64,000 nt of DNA from Calocera cornea HHB12733 (GCA_001632435.1 KV424035.1:1-64000); one strand, 5' to 3'. Positions 10,797-22,459 are shown, counted from the stretch's first letter. Notes: generated by a model not told the origin, from the sequence alone. A program made the numbers and translations.

Positions 10797-12665
10797 ATGG
10801 CACTGCTCAAGACAGCAATGTTGCGTGCGGTGCTGCTTGCCGCGGTCGTGCTGGCGCTCGCTGGTCTTACACACGCGGTCGCGTCCCCCACGGACTTCTT
10901 CAAGGGATCAGTGACGGTACGGCGCTTCTCTGAGCTTGAAAGACGTTGTAATGATATGTGCTTGCTAGGCTGATGACATTGACAAATGCTCGGCTGCGGT
11001 CACTTTGAACGCGGTAAAACGCCAAGCCACAGATTCTCATTCGAATGTTGTGCATCAAGTCTTTGCATTCCTCTTTCCGTTCGAGTCGCCGGGATGGAAC
11101 TCTAGTACGCCCCTGTATGCTCATGTCACAAGGCTCGGCATACTAACTACTTTTATTGTAGTATTGGCTACCTTCTATATCAGCTCGTAAGTCCCTAATC
11201 TGACCAGGATTTCTGTACTCATGTTCGCGTCAGGGTCCCTAATTTCATTCTTGCATTCATCCCAGCAGAAATTTCCCCTGCCACACTTAACGTCATGTCC
11301 GCATTCGCTGTGAGCATTGCCATACACGCGCTGTTATGAGCCGAACTGACTCTGGGGAAGACCGGGGGACTGCTTTCGGATGTCATGCTCCACCTCGTTC
11401 CACATTCGTTTATGGGAGAACATACCGACGAGGGTGTGCATTTTCTGATGGTAGAGGAGAAGCGGAACATTCTCATTGGGTGCGTATCTGTTGTACGGGG
11501 TCATGGGGCTCTCAGCTGACATACGCTAGATTGGCAATGTTCTGCGGGTTTGCATTCTTCTTCATTATGGAGAAATCGTTGCGCACCTTGTCGGGAGAGG
11601 AAGACGACGACCACGGCCATGGCCACAGCCACAGTCATGCGCATGCTCCGGATCATCAGGTGACCATATCCGCAGAGTCCACCTCGGTCCGACAGAACGG
11701 AGATGGTCTGAAGGCTCGCGGGAAAGCGGAGAAGCCGGCGGAGCCGGAGAAGAAGGACGTCGTTATCCATGCGACTTCCAAGCTGTCGGCTTACCTCAAC
11801 CTGCTGGGCGATTTTATCCATAACATGTGTGTCTCGGAACACTGTTTGCCAAGAGCTCTCGCTGACCCTGATGTAGAACCGACGGGCTTGCGTGAGTTGA
11901 CCGACTAGGCCGAAGGTGCCAGAGGATCTGATGATCGGGCAGGATGGCTGCTTCTTTCTACTCATCTCCGCTGATCGGAGCGACAACTACTCTGGCATGC
12001 TTCGCACACGAGATCCCGCACGAGATGGCCGATTACACGATTCTCATCCGCAGCGGCTTCTCCAAGCGCCAGGCGATGCTGTCGCAATTCGGCACCGCTG
12101 TGGGGGCCTTCGTGAGTCACCATATCAGTTAATCTCCGACTATCGATGTTGACCGTGTCTTCTCCGCAGGTCGGGTGAGCCGGATTAACCGCTCCATAAA
12201 GACAACGGAATCTTATCTGGATAACGCAGGACTTTCATGGGCATCGCGATCCACAATGCGACTTCGTCAGGGGCGCATGGCGACTCGCTCGATCTGGCCG
12301 CGGCGCTGCAGGGAAAGGGGGCGGGCCTGATGGGGACGAGCGCCCAGCCGGCTGACCTTGTCATTCCGTTTGTAGCAGGAGGTTTCCTGTACATCGGCGC
12401 GGTGTCCGTAGTTCCCACGTAAGCCCGCGGAACAAGCTTGTTAGGAGGGAGAGACATGCCGACTGATGCCGATCCTTTTTATAGGCTGCTGAAAGGGGCT
12501 TCTACGCCCGCCCAGACGCTGAGAGAGGTAAGCGGCCGGCCCTTCCGTGATGTTGACGTAACCGTGGTTGGCCACGAAACTGACGCTTTGACTCGTCTGT
12601 TTTCACAGTTTGGAGCGATGGCGTTCGGCGTGTTCTGCATGTTCCTCGTTGCCTGGAACGAGTAG
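10797..12665 (+). CDS. ZIP family zinc transporter, SLC39A7/Yke4-like
   Basis: Twelve exons: 10797..10916, 10969..11104, 11162..11186, 11234..11309, 11361..11479, 11530..11826, 11877..11891, 11943..12111, 12170..12174, 12230..12418, 12485..12527, 12609..12665 (416 aa). ZIP7-like proteins release zinc from the ER/Golgi into the cytosol. Seen: a signal/TM segment at residues 5-27, TM segments with SAFATGGLLSDVMLHLVPH, a histidine-rich loop (DDDHGHGHSHSHAHAPDH) between TM3 and TM4, the TM4 metal site HNITDGLA, and the TM5 site FAHEIPHEMAD. The TM4 motif is split by a 15-nt exon (11877-11891) and residues Val-Gly before TFMGIAIHN depend on a 5-nt exon (12170-12174); both are bounded by normal GT and AG sites and are needed to keep frame. 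Localisation is inferred from the family. Confidence 0.92.
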
Positions 12666-13930
12666 AAACTCAATGATATACCCGTGTATTCCCTGCGTGT
12701 GAGATGTGGAGTAAGATAGAGCCACCTGCCAGCCCTGCGTCGGCCGGTGATGATGGATGGTGTCAAATAGAGAAGAAAGGTGGGCTCGGACGAGGGAGCC
12801 AGATTGCGTAACCGATGCGCTGGGGCTCGGACGGTCAGGGATATCGATGGTTCTCAGAGCAGCGTTGCGAACCATTCTTCCCGAACTGGAATGCATTGAA
12901 CGTGAGGTGTCCCTGAGCAAGGCAGCTGGTATAATGGACACGGTCGCGTCTGCTCGCACGTTTGCCGACGCGTGGGTTTGATTGGCTGGCTGGGGGCTGA
13001 CGGGTGCATAAACGGCGGCAGGGCGTTGCTGCGTTCCTATGCGTTCCCTGCGCAGTGGGCCAGTGGGCGCGGCGTGGCCCGCCTGGCCTGCTCGAACGGG
13101 ACGCGCGGAGAAGGCGGCGTCTCTCCCACAGAGCCATGGACGAGAGGGCAAATGGCCCACAACGCGGCATCATGTCTCGCTCCTGTCGCGGCACGCCCAG
13201 CCAGATCATGATTATTATTCGAGGGTGCACCAGCAGCAGCAGCGGATAATCCAGGCGCGGCGTTACGAGGGGGGGAGGGAGGTGCAGTGGTCGTGTGCCA
13301 ATTCGATTCGATTCGATGCTCCTGCACCCGCTCGTGCCGGTCAGCAGCCCAGTAGAGCAGTGTCACTCACCCCCGTCGCGTCTCCTTGCCTCTGCTCCTT
13401 CATTTCGCCACTCCCCTCCCGCCCTCCATCTCCCCTCCCGTCAAATTTCGCATTCCACTTCCTTTTCCTCTCCCTTCCCTCCGACACTCCAGAGCACCCT
13501 TCCCGCCTTCCCCTCCCCCTCCCCTCTTCTCTGCCCCACCCTCCCCCAACCCACTCTCACCCCCTCAACCGCTCAACTCCCGACCCACTCGGCCGGCCGA
13601 CCCCACCCATCCCCCCTCACTCAGATCAGCATCAGGGAACCCAGCGCGCCCTCTGCACGACAGGAACGCCGACGGAAGGCCCACGAGCCCACGAGCCCAC
13701 GAGCCTACGAGCCCCGCGGGAGAGCCCCCACCCTAAACGCAGTCAGAACCGCTCTACAGCCGGACCGAGCCCGTGGCCCACCGCGTCCCAAACACGTCAT
13801 TCCCCCGACTCGACTGCCCTCAGAACCTACTTAGCTCGCCCCGGTACCCCCCCTGCCCCTTCGCCCCTCAACTCACTCCGGCCTCTCAGCTCCTCCGCGC
13901 ATAGCGAGCGACTCGACTCGACTCGGCACA
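12666..13930. promoter_or_regulatory. Intergenic region with CT-rich leader of the Nudix gene
   Basis: 1265 bp without a supported gene. It contains an (ATTCG)n short tandem repeat at about 13301-13317, GAGCCCAC/GAGCCTAC tandem units at about 13681-13712, and from about 13380 to 13920 a long pyrimidine-rich stretch leading into the Nudix ATG, which also has CGACTCGACTCGACT at about 13906-13922. Several open frames cross the CT-rich stretch but are Pro/Ser-rich artefacts of base composition. The CT-rich part is probably promoter and 5' UTR. Confidence 0.45.
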
Positions 13931-14607
13931 ATGGGTCGTGCTGACGCTGTCCGCCCGCGCGTCGTATGCTGCGCCATCCCCATCCACAGGCCCTCAGGAA
14001 AAGTCATGATCATCACGAGCCGCAAGCGGCCTGGCCAGTGGGTCTGTGAGTAGCATCCATCCATGTCCATCCTCTCTTTCCTCCGCGCGCCGCCATCCGC
14101 ATACAGAGGCATTTAGACTCGGCGGGGTCCCGGACCAATTCCCTCGCATTCATTCGCTCCCTAAGCTCCAGAACCGCCACTGACCGTCCTGTCAATTCTA
14201 GTGCCGAAAGGTGGATGGGAGAACGGGGAGACGCTGGAGCAGGCGGCGGCGCGAGAGGCGCTCGAAGAAGGTCCACCCCTTCCCTTCCTCCCGCGCGTCT
14301 CGTCCTCCTGACGCTTCTTTTCTGCTTCTGCTTCTGCCTTGCCCTCTCGCCCTGCCCTGCCCTGCCCGCCCACCCGTAAATAGCCGGCGTCCGCGGCACA
14401 ATCACCCGCTACGTGACGACGTTCCCGAGCGACCAGACCATCTTCCACGTCTACGAGATGGACGTGTCGAGCGTCGACGACCAGTGGATGGAAGGCCACG
14501 AGCGCACGCGCGAGTGGGTCGACCTCGCCGAGGCGTACAAGCGCGTCCAGTGGAAGGACGAGCTGGGACAGGCGCTCCTCCTCTGCTCGATCAACCCGAA
14601 GCGGTGA
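13931..14607 (+). CDS. Nudix hydrolase, diphosphoinositol-polyphosphate phosphohydrolase (Aps1/DIPP-like)
   Basis: Exons 13931..14045, 14202..14270, 14384..14607 (135 aa). The DIPP/Aps1 branch removes beta-phosphates from inositol pyrophosphates and cleaves diadenosine polyphosphates and polyphosphate. Seen: RVVCCAIPIHRPSGKVMIIT, the branch-specific lead-in WVLPKGGWENGE and a complete Nudix box at about residues 42-64 (GGWENGE...REALEEAGV), which is reconstituted only by splicing introns of 156 and 113 nt. These are longer than nearly all others in the window, and the second has a weak GTCCAC donor. The length is short for DIPPs, ending soon after WKDELGQALLL. It converges on VTC4, whose SPX domain is a receptor for inositol pyrophosphates. 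Confidence 0.85.
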
Positions 14608-14997
14608 TTTCTCAGCATTTTTAGTGGGCAACCTCCACCCCCCCCCCCCCTTCCAGGCGCGTCTCTCTGCTCTGCCAGCTCTCGGCTATCAAACACCGCA
14701 AATCATCAACATACACTTTTTATGGAAAGGTCCAGGGGGACTTCAGATCCAAAGCTGCAGCATGGCAAGGGCAATGAACGTCCGCAAACTAGAGTCTCTT
14801 GCTCTCGCATTTACACTCCCAATCATGTACTCGTAGGAAGGCTTTTGCAACATCTTCCTCTTACGCTATATGCAAGCATCTTCTCCACTAATCATGCGCA
14901 TATTTCTTCATTAATAGATACAGCACTATCGCCTCTCAAATGCATTTGAAAAAAGACAAGAATTTTCTGTTTATTATGCGTATTGTCCGAACGACAT
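14608..14997. other. Convergent 3' region Nudix / VTC4 with poly-C run
   Basis: 390 bp between converging stop codons. A homopolymer of 13 C bases lies at about 14638-14650. No gene is seen; AT-rich stretches at about 14900-14985 are compatible with 3' ends of both genes. Confidence 0.4.
14638..14650. repeat. Poly-C run (13 nt)
   Basis: Homopolymer of C in the 3' region of the Nudix gene; prone to sequencing and replication length error. Confidence 0.85.
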
Positions 14998-17900
14998 CTA
15001 CAGGAACTCGTGCAGGCGGAGGCCGACATTGAGCAGGGTAGCGGCGAGAAGCACGCCGCAAAGCACCGTCGGCCCTATTCGGACACGTGAATCAGGGAAT
15101 CGCCACACGCAGGGCACAACGAGGCAGACGTACCGTACTTGTCATAGTAAACGCTAGAGGCTTCCCCTTTCTGCAGCTTGAGGGCGCGCCACACATATAA
15201 CAGGGCAGAATACGCTATCGCAGTCAGTGCCGCGGCAGTAAAAGCCCCTGCGCTAATGATGCCAATCGTGTCGTTGGCGGGCACAAAGTTGAGCAGTGCC
15301 GTTGCAATCGCGGAGATCAGGATCGCGAAAGACTGCCATTTCTGGAGAAGGTATCAGATAATTCAGTGGTGGAGGCTTCACCGGGCGGCATCGGCTTACC
15401 AGGAACGTGCGCTCGTTGGCAAAGTACACCTTGGGTTCCACCCGCACAGGAATCGCAATCTTGTGGCCGGGTGGTGCGTGGATGTCGGTGACGTACGTTG
15501 TGCCATTATTTTGGGCGCCTTTACCCGCCGGCCCTCCCTCCCGTTCATCATCTGCATCCTCCTCTTCAGAATCCCGGTCCGCATCCCGGGCAACCTGCTC
15601 CGTATCCCTGCGTGCCGCTTCGGTTTTGGCATCTGACAGAACTTCGTGCAAGCGGGCCTGGAAATTCTTATCAAATGCATCTGCCGTCTTCAGCGGAGTA
15701 ATGCCAAAGCTGTTCTGGGCGACGCTACCGCGGCGACGGTCGGCCGTGCCTTCTTGAGAATCAGGCCGAGCGCTGCTGCTCTTGCGGCGCTGGCGCAGGT
15801 ACGGGGTGAAGACATCCATCACCTCAGCCTCTTCCGGAATCTCCCCTGGAGTAGACTTTCCTTTTCCAGGGGTCTTCGGCTCCTCAGCCGTATGTGCCTG
15901 ACGGAAAGCGAGCGCCTCGCTTGCAGAAGCGATGGGAACGCCGGCAATGATGGCCTCGTCGGATGCCACTGCCACATCCATATCTTCGTCTTCTTCACCG
16001 GACGAGACAGGCTCAGCATGCTGAAAGGGAACTTCAGGCTGATCGTGCTCCGCATCGGGTGTCGTGCCAGACGTGGTCTCGCTACGCGAGCCAGTTGTGA
16101 CATTCGGACGGTCGAATCGAAGGGTGGTAGCACGGCGGGTACGCGGCTTTTCGTTGATCTTCACACCCATCTGAGGAAGCCAATATGGAACGAGGTCCAC
16201 ACGGCTGGGCAGGAGCGTGGCACAGCCATGAATAAATTTGCTGGACACGACACACAGTGAGAACACGCGACAGTCGCCTAAAGGCTAAACTCACCTGAAC
16301 TTGGGCACACTCTCCACCATCTCACTGCCAACGAGATCCCTCACCCACTGTGGTGGCTCCTGGCCCACCTGAGTTTGCAGCTTGACTTCCAGAACGCCGT
16401 AGGGGAATCGCTCGATGTCGTCCTTATCTACCTGGTTGAACGGCCAGTCGATGCCGATGTCCATGCGGCGCCAATTGTCACCAGAGCGGATTTTGCCGTC
16501 CCAGTTATCCTCACGCACCAGGGTAAGCTCCGTGTCCAGAGAGATACGGACACGGGCGTCCCCAGGAAGCTGGAATGCAGTGCGGTGGTAGAAGGAGCGC
16601 ATCACTGAAACACGAATCAACTTTATGCACTACCATAACACAGTGCACATACCTGGCTGCAGATGCTTCTCACGGACAGACTCCTGCACTTCCTGAGCAA
16701 GCTGCTTCATCACGTTCACCTCGTCCTGAGATTTCTTTCCCTTCTCCACGAGCGCTTGGAACTCGGCGTCCATGGTATACTCTCCACGTAGATATGCGTT
16801 AACCTTATCTTCCTTGATGGGGAAGCGCGCTTTGACGGATTTTTCACCAGTCCAGTCCTCACGATGTGTTTTGCGCTCCACGAAGATCTTGAAGTAAATC
16901 TCAGGAAGGTGTACACACCCTAGAAAAACAAAGCTTTACCTGCTTGTTGTCCATCCCACCGTACCACCGAAGACGGATGGCCTGCGCGCCCTCTGTCTTC
17001 TCCAGTCTCCCCAAATAGAGCTCCAGATCTTCGTTGTCGAAGTAGATGGACGTGATGGATGTGTCATCTGTTTTGAATTGCTTCTTGGGATCAAAGACTG
17101 TATCACTAGGTAAGCACAGTAATGTGGAGGGTGGTGGAAGCAGCTGTTACCCAAGACGGGCAGATGACGCATAATGGCCAGCTTGAGGGGCACCAGATAG
17201 TCTTCATGGACCTGCAACAGTGCTCAGAACCGGTCGGGAAACAAATGCGTCAACAGATAATCACTCACCCAGTACTTCGTAGTCTGACGTTCGAAAGCAC
17301 TCTGAGAACCACCAGCGCTGGGGTCACCCTGGACAGGGTGGCCGCGAGTTTGCACCAGGTCGTAGATTTTGGAAAGCTTGACTATGAGTGTCTCCCAGTC
17401 ATATTTGTAGAACGGACGACGGGAGAGGAGGTGGGGCAGGAACTTGGTCTTCAGGTCCATCCCGGTGCGTTTCTAAAACGGTAATCAGAATGACAAGGAA
17501 GGTGGTTCTTCGTGTTAGTGCGCATACATCGTGTTTCTGTGGTAGGTGTCAGCATATCACTTCAATGGGTGGGTGTGATGTACAAACCTTAATGATTTTG
17601 TAGAAACCGGCCAAGTTGAGCTTGCTGAAAACCGCGAGATCGTGGACTGGAATCACCTCGATCAGTACCCACGGATGCAGAGCATGCGTGTATTCGTCTT
17701 ACTGTCGGCGACGAGGTATGCGACCTCAATCTCGAGTTCGGCGAACCGATCTTCCATCGCATCGCGGTCATCAGAGTCGTCCCAGTCTTCATCCTCGGAT
17801 CCGCCATCGTCGGCGGCCTCGAGGTCACGGCCGCTGCCCTCCTCGCTGCCGCCCTCTTCGCGGTCACGGTACTCCGCGACAAGGCTGGTCACGGCTTGGT

Positions 17901-18247
17901 CCGCAAGAGCAACCCGCTTTTCGAGCTCGGGAATCTACCGAGCACGTTCGTGTTTAAGCCGAACAGCCACTGATCTTGATCGGAAGACTCCGGTTACCTT
18001 GGAATCCTGGAAGTCAGCGATCTTGTCGAGCTCCTTTTCGAGAGCATTCTTGAACTGCCTCTCGTTCGCGGCCGTCCAAACCCGGTCCTTGCTTTTGAGG
18101 AGGGACTTCAAGCGCCCATATTCGAGATAATATGGCTCCCACTCCTTGTACAGCTCCTCCTGCCGTGGTGATGATATCGATCAGAATGTCGACGTTCGCG
18201 TACCTGCAGATAATGACCCTCACCTGGAGCTTGATGCCGAATTTCAT
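14998..18247 (-). CDS. VTC4: Vacuolar transporter chaperone 4, polyphosphate polymerase
   Basis: Thirteen exons, complement(14998..15074, 15134..15341, 15400..16240, 16295..16604, 16653..16887, 16940..17097, 17151..17211, 17269..17472, 17528..17536, 17588..17646, 17703..17934, 17998..18159, 18224..18247), 859 aa. VTC4 is the catalytic subunit of the vacuolar VTC complex, making polyphosphate from ATP and moving it into the vacuole. Seen: SPX domain from residue 1 ([19 protein letters not shown], later FYKIIKKHDKRTG), the catalytic tunnel domain ([53 protein letters not shown]), an acidic Ser-rich linker, and a C-terminal DUF202-type membrane domain ending LRLHEFL. The Lys-His-Asp of the SPX core is encoded by a 9-nt exon (17528-17536). 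The linker (about residues 500-690) is long for the family. Confidence 0.95.
17528..17536 (-). other. VTC4: 9-nt microexon of VTC4 (Lys-His-Asp)
   Basis: Flanked by introns 17473-17527 and 17537-17587 with GTATGC and GTTTGT donors and CACAG/TTTAG acceptors. It supplies KHD in the conserved SPX sequence IIKKHDKRTG; skipping it keeps the frame but deletes these residues. Confidence 0.8.
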
Positions 18248-18569
18248 GAATGACCAGGGAAGGAAAGAGAGGATACCGAAGGGAGCTGGTGGAGAACTGC
18301 CACCGACGTTAGGCTAAATGGCCTAATCTGAATTATTCAATTGACCAACTAACCGTGGGCGGAGCCAGACCAATCCGGAATAGGGGACCACGAACGTGCC
18401 AAATTCAGCCCCCGCACGCGCCAAAGCCTATGACGCGCTAATGAAATACTTCCGCTCCAGGCTTTGGGTCGCGCGACCAAGCGTTCGGTCGGCGCGGCTC
18501 CTCAACATCTTCCGTGCCGCTGTTCCGCGATCTCAGCTCAGGGTAGTCCTTCTTTGTTGAGCCATTAAT
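18248..18569. promoter_or_regulatory. Divergent promoter VTC4 / UPF0014 gene
   Basis: 322 bp between divergent starts. No gene is seen. Phosphate-responsive sites of the CACGTG/CACGTT type are not obvious in it: ACGAACGTGCC near 18390 is only a weak resemblance. Confidence 0.4.
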
Positions 18570-19865
18570 ATGGACGAGGCGCCTGAGGGGAATCACCCCT
18601 ACCTGGGCTACGGCAACGTCGGGATTGCGGCCGCCTTTATCGTTTTGGATGTTTCTGTGTCTTTCGCGCTGAAACTGGGCGTCGGCACCTCTCTTTTGAT
18701 CAGCGCAATCCGATGCGTCGTTCAACTCAGCCTCATGGCCCTTGTCCTTGACAAAATCTTTGCCACAAAGCACCCTGCCGCGGTGTTTGGTCTGGCCGCT
18801 CTTCTCATCCTGCTTGGGACACTTGAAACGAGTAAGCACAGCTGTACATACTTGCCGATGCTGGACTTTCCGATGTCATTTTAGCCCTCGACAAATGCAA
18901 GACCAGGTTCCGATATATGGTTTGTCTCTGCTGCTTATAACAGTTTCCTGTATTCACCGACCTGGATGGGCAATAGTTCCCATCCGTTCTTCTCTCATTC
19001 GTGAGCTCCGTGATGCCGATCTCCATCATTGGATCCATCTTCGCCATCAAGAACGTGCCTTTCTGGACGCCAGAACAATACGTTCCTATTCTCGGTTCGT
19101 GCTCAACTTCGTTTGAGGGAACTCCGTCTCAATAATATCGCAGGCATGCTGTGTGGCACCACAATCTCCGCGCTGGTCGTCGTGATCACAGCAACCTTAA
19201 AAGAACTACAGTACGCAATATCCCTAGATAAGTGTTTGCTGTTCTAACAGTAGCACAGTGAGAATCGCGACAAAACCGAAACTATGCTGGCCATGGGTGC
19301 CAGCCGCTACGAGGCATGCTTGCCTATCGCGAAAGACTCGCTCACGCTGGCACTCACACCCGTTATCAATCAAATGAGGTAAGAGTCTCTGTCACGTCAC
19401 GAATACCTCGAGGCTAACTGTCGCTGTTGTATAGCGTTCTGGGCATCATCAGCATTCCTGGTCTTATGGTACGAGTCTAATCCCTTCCATCGCTGTGTCT
19501 GACCTTGGCGCAGAGTGGTGCCATCCTTGGAGGCTCGTCGGTCGAGCAGGCCGCCAAACTTCAAAGTAGGTCGTGTCGCGCCGGAGCCTGAAACCCGGAC
19601 CTGACCCAAGTATCTAGTGATAATGATGTTCCTTATCGCCTCAAGCACGGCGCTGGCAACAATCGTCATTACATTCCTGGCATTATCCATTGTCGTTGAC
19701 GGCGATCATCGACTTCGTTCGGATCGGATCGACACTAGAGATGTAGCTGTTCACCGGGCATTCTTCGCTGTCATGCATGGGATTGCCTATGAATTCGGGC
19801 GCATAAAGGAAAAGATGTTCGGCTCGAAGGAAGACGGAGGGGAACATGAGAGGCTGCTTGGTTGA
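18570..19865 (+). CDS. UPF0014 family membrane protein (FetB/ALS-related permease)
   Basis: Exons 18570..18831, 18885..18919, 18977..19094, 19144..19210, 19259..19378, 19435..19468, 19514..19565, 19618..19865 (311 aa). The family includes bacterial FetB/YbbM, the membrane half of an iron exporter, and plant STAR2/ALS3, which act with an ABC protein in metal tolerance; the fungal function is not established. Seen: about seven hydrophobic segments, the family block AIRCVVQLSLMALVLDKIF, the central GMLCGTTISALVVVITATL followed by ENRDKTETMLAMGASRYEA (the cytosolic loop that would contact an ATPase), SVLGIISIPGLMSGAILGG, and a C-terminal tail. Introns are 45-57 nt. Its partner ATPase is not in the window. 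Confidence 0.88.
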
Positions 19866-20026
19866 GAGGCCCGGCAACAACATTGTATCGCATACCCGCT
19901 ACGTGAGCGATAGTTTCATGTGCCCAGAATGCATGGTCAAGAAATGCCGCGAGATCACCTTTTTGCCCAATGGAATGAAGTCCATTACAGGTTTGATTAT
20001 TGAGGTATTTGTACGAAGGTAGGAGT
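19866..20026. terminator. Convergent 3' region UPF0014 / MIC60
   Basis: 161 bp between converging stops; no coding signal seen. Confidence 0.3.
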
Positions 20027-22459
20027 TTATATTACCAGGAGCGAAGAAAGCGTGGCCTGGGTGTTGACGACCTGTAACTCTCGTCAGTTCAAGTCAAGTA
20101 TCTCAAAGCCACCGAAGGCATACCTCTAGTGCCTGCTCCACTTCCAACCGCTTTCGGGCTGCTTCCAGCCAGTCCGTCAGCAGTGCCTTCGCTGTGCCCT
20201 TCAGCTGATTGAGTTCGCGGGCTGCATGGTCCAAGTCCTTCTCCCCGACGTAATATTCAGCACGCGCAAGCGTGCTTAAGACGTCACTACCTTCAACAAG
20301 GCCATGCCTCTTGAAGCGGAAGTTGGAAAGAACGCTCGAGGCGAGGTGCTCCAGGACGCCGGCGTTTTCGTCAGGTACCAGGGCTACGCTAGCAACTCTA
20401 GGGTAAACCGTGGTGGTGAACCACGCTGCAAGGTCCGTGTACGGCTCGACCCCAACGTCCGGTACTTCGCTTGACTCAAGCGAGTCCAAAGCAGCGCTGA
20501 TAACCGGATCCTCCTTCGCAGCAGTGAGATTGCGCAGGACGCGCAGCTCATTCCGGAACGGCCTCCTAACGGGTGCATCAATGGCGTTCTGCAAAGCACG
20601 AAGGGCAGTGTTCAGTGCATGGAGGCGAAGGTTCTCATCGAGGTACGCGGAGTTGTCGAGCGTAAGACGCTCCAGCTGCTTGAACGAACTCGAGAGGTTT
20701 TCCAGCTTCGCCAGGCGAGCGCCACGCTCCTGCTCCACTCGGACTTTGATTTCACGAATCCACCGGCGCTGCAACTCAATGCCCTGGGCAATCACCTCTT
20801 CCTTCAGTCTGGTAGGTACCGTCAGCACAATCGTCAAAGCATTAGACCAAATTGTGCATTACCTTTCGTTGATCAGCTGACTTTGAGTGTCCAACTCTGC
20901 CTGCAGCTTCTCCTTGTATCCGCTGATCAGTTTTTGCTTTTCCTCATCAAACGCATGCTTCCAATCATCTTCCTGCTTGTCTATCTTCTCTTGAGCTTCC
21001 TTCTCAAGCGCGCGAAGCTTCCCTTCCCACTCGTCCCTTGTTGACTCTAGCTTCTTGGATAGTTCCTTACGCTCCTCTTCCTTGACATGCTCCATGCGCA
21101 CGGCGAGCTGCTCCAAGTCTATCTTGGCAGTGTCAATGACGTTACGCGCACTGGCGATTGCCGTGGGATTCGAGGTAGACGCCAGCTGGGCCGAGAGAGC
21201 GTCGATCGTGGACGCGAGTTGGGCGATCACCGGCTCAGAGGACTTCAGTTCGGGTGCGATCAATGAAGACAGGAAAGGAAGTGGTTCGGCGGCAGGGGGT
21301 GCTTCTGGCTGCTTTGGTGGTTCAGCCATAGAGGCAGGATAGACCGGTGGACTTTGAGGTCCGGACGGCGGTTCCGTAGGGACGAACGGCCCACCGCTGG
21401 GATGCTTCTCGCCCAGCTTTGGCGCGGGTTTCGACGCATCGTCCTTGGTAGGAAGCCTGTATCCAGGAGGTAGCTCGAAGCCAAGGGGAAGACGGCCGGT
21501 GTAGATGTTCTCAGGAACGGGCGCCGGCGGTGGCGGAAGGTTTGGAGCATTTTTATCCACCTTCAACGCATCCTCAGGCCGAGAGGCTCCATGTGCGGCC
21601 GGAGTAGCAGGAGACTTGCCCCTCAGAGCGGTCTCTGCTTCCTTCACGAGCTTCTCGATCTCAGGGTCTGAGAACGTCGGATGCCGGTGCAGCATAGAGG
21701 ACGCATATGACGAAGCTCGACCAACAAATCCTTGACGGGGTGTTCCGCTTGTCAAGGAGCCGTACGTCGAGGACAATCGATCGATTTCCGCTTGTGCCTG
21801 CCGCCTCAACTCCTCAACTTCCGTCCCGGTTGCCTCCGCCAGCGACTCCAGCTTTCGCTGCGCCCTGTCCTTCAGCTCCGCCGCTCGTCTGCTCAAATCG
21901 TCCTCGGGAGTAGGTCTCTGGTCTTTGATCTGGGAATTTTTTGGCTTGCCCGGCGCTGGTAGATCCCTATCCAGCCTATCGTCCGTGGCTGCACGGAGAA
22001 CCTCAGACTTGATATAAGAAGCTGCAGCCTTCAGCTCCATCTCGTCGAAGTAGTCCATTATAACTTCACCGAGCGGAATCGACTCGACAAAGAGATCGTG
22101 CCAGCGGTCGTTTCTGAGTGCGAAGAGGGTGGAAACAGAGTAGAATACGACCGTCAGAAGGGACCCATAGAATGCCGACCGGGTGAAGAACCCAAATCGG
22201 CGTTTCCGAGGGCGAGGAGGAGGAATGGCCGGCTGGGAGGGGGGCGGTACCGAAACTGTGCTGCTTGGAGTTATAGTGGGTGTTGGCTTCACGCTGCCAG
22301 GCGTTTCTGTAGCATAGCGCTAGTGTATGTTAGCCATGGCGTTCCTGTCCATTGGTGAACATAGTGGCTCACTCTGCGCAACATCGCCCTACTCTTCGCC
22401 ATGTTTGAACGACTCGATAGGAAGGCCCTTGTGAGGCCATTCCCAACAAGACGGACCAT
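20027..22459 (-). CDS. MIC60: MICOS subunit Mic60 (mitofilin)
   Basis: Exons complement(20027..20071, 20124..20808, 20863..22319, 22373..22459), 757 aa. Mic60 is the core MICOS protein that shapes crista junctions and tethers inner to outer mitochondrial membrane. Seen: a basic presequence (MVRLVGNGLTRAFLSSRSNM), a Thr/Pro-rich stretch, one membrane segment near residues 75-95 (AFYGSLLTVVFYSVSTLFAL), a long Pro-rich plus coiled-coil region (Lys/Glu-rich before LINERLKEE), and the C-terminal mitofilin domain ending EVVNTQATLSSLLVI. The last 14 codons lie in a separate exon after a 52-nt intron. The first intron uses a CACTAG acceptor, giving the typical RYATE sequence after the presequence. 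Confidence 0.93.

Noticed and set aside
13039..13944. A 301-codon plus-strand Pro/Ser-rich frame upstream of the Nudix gene
   Set aside because: It covers the CT-rich leader, overlaps the Nudix start and has no conserved motif; base composition explains it.
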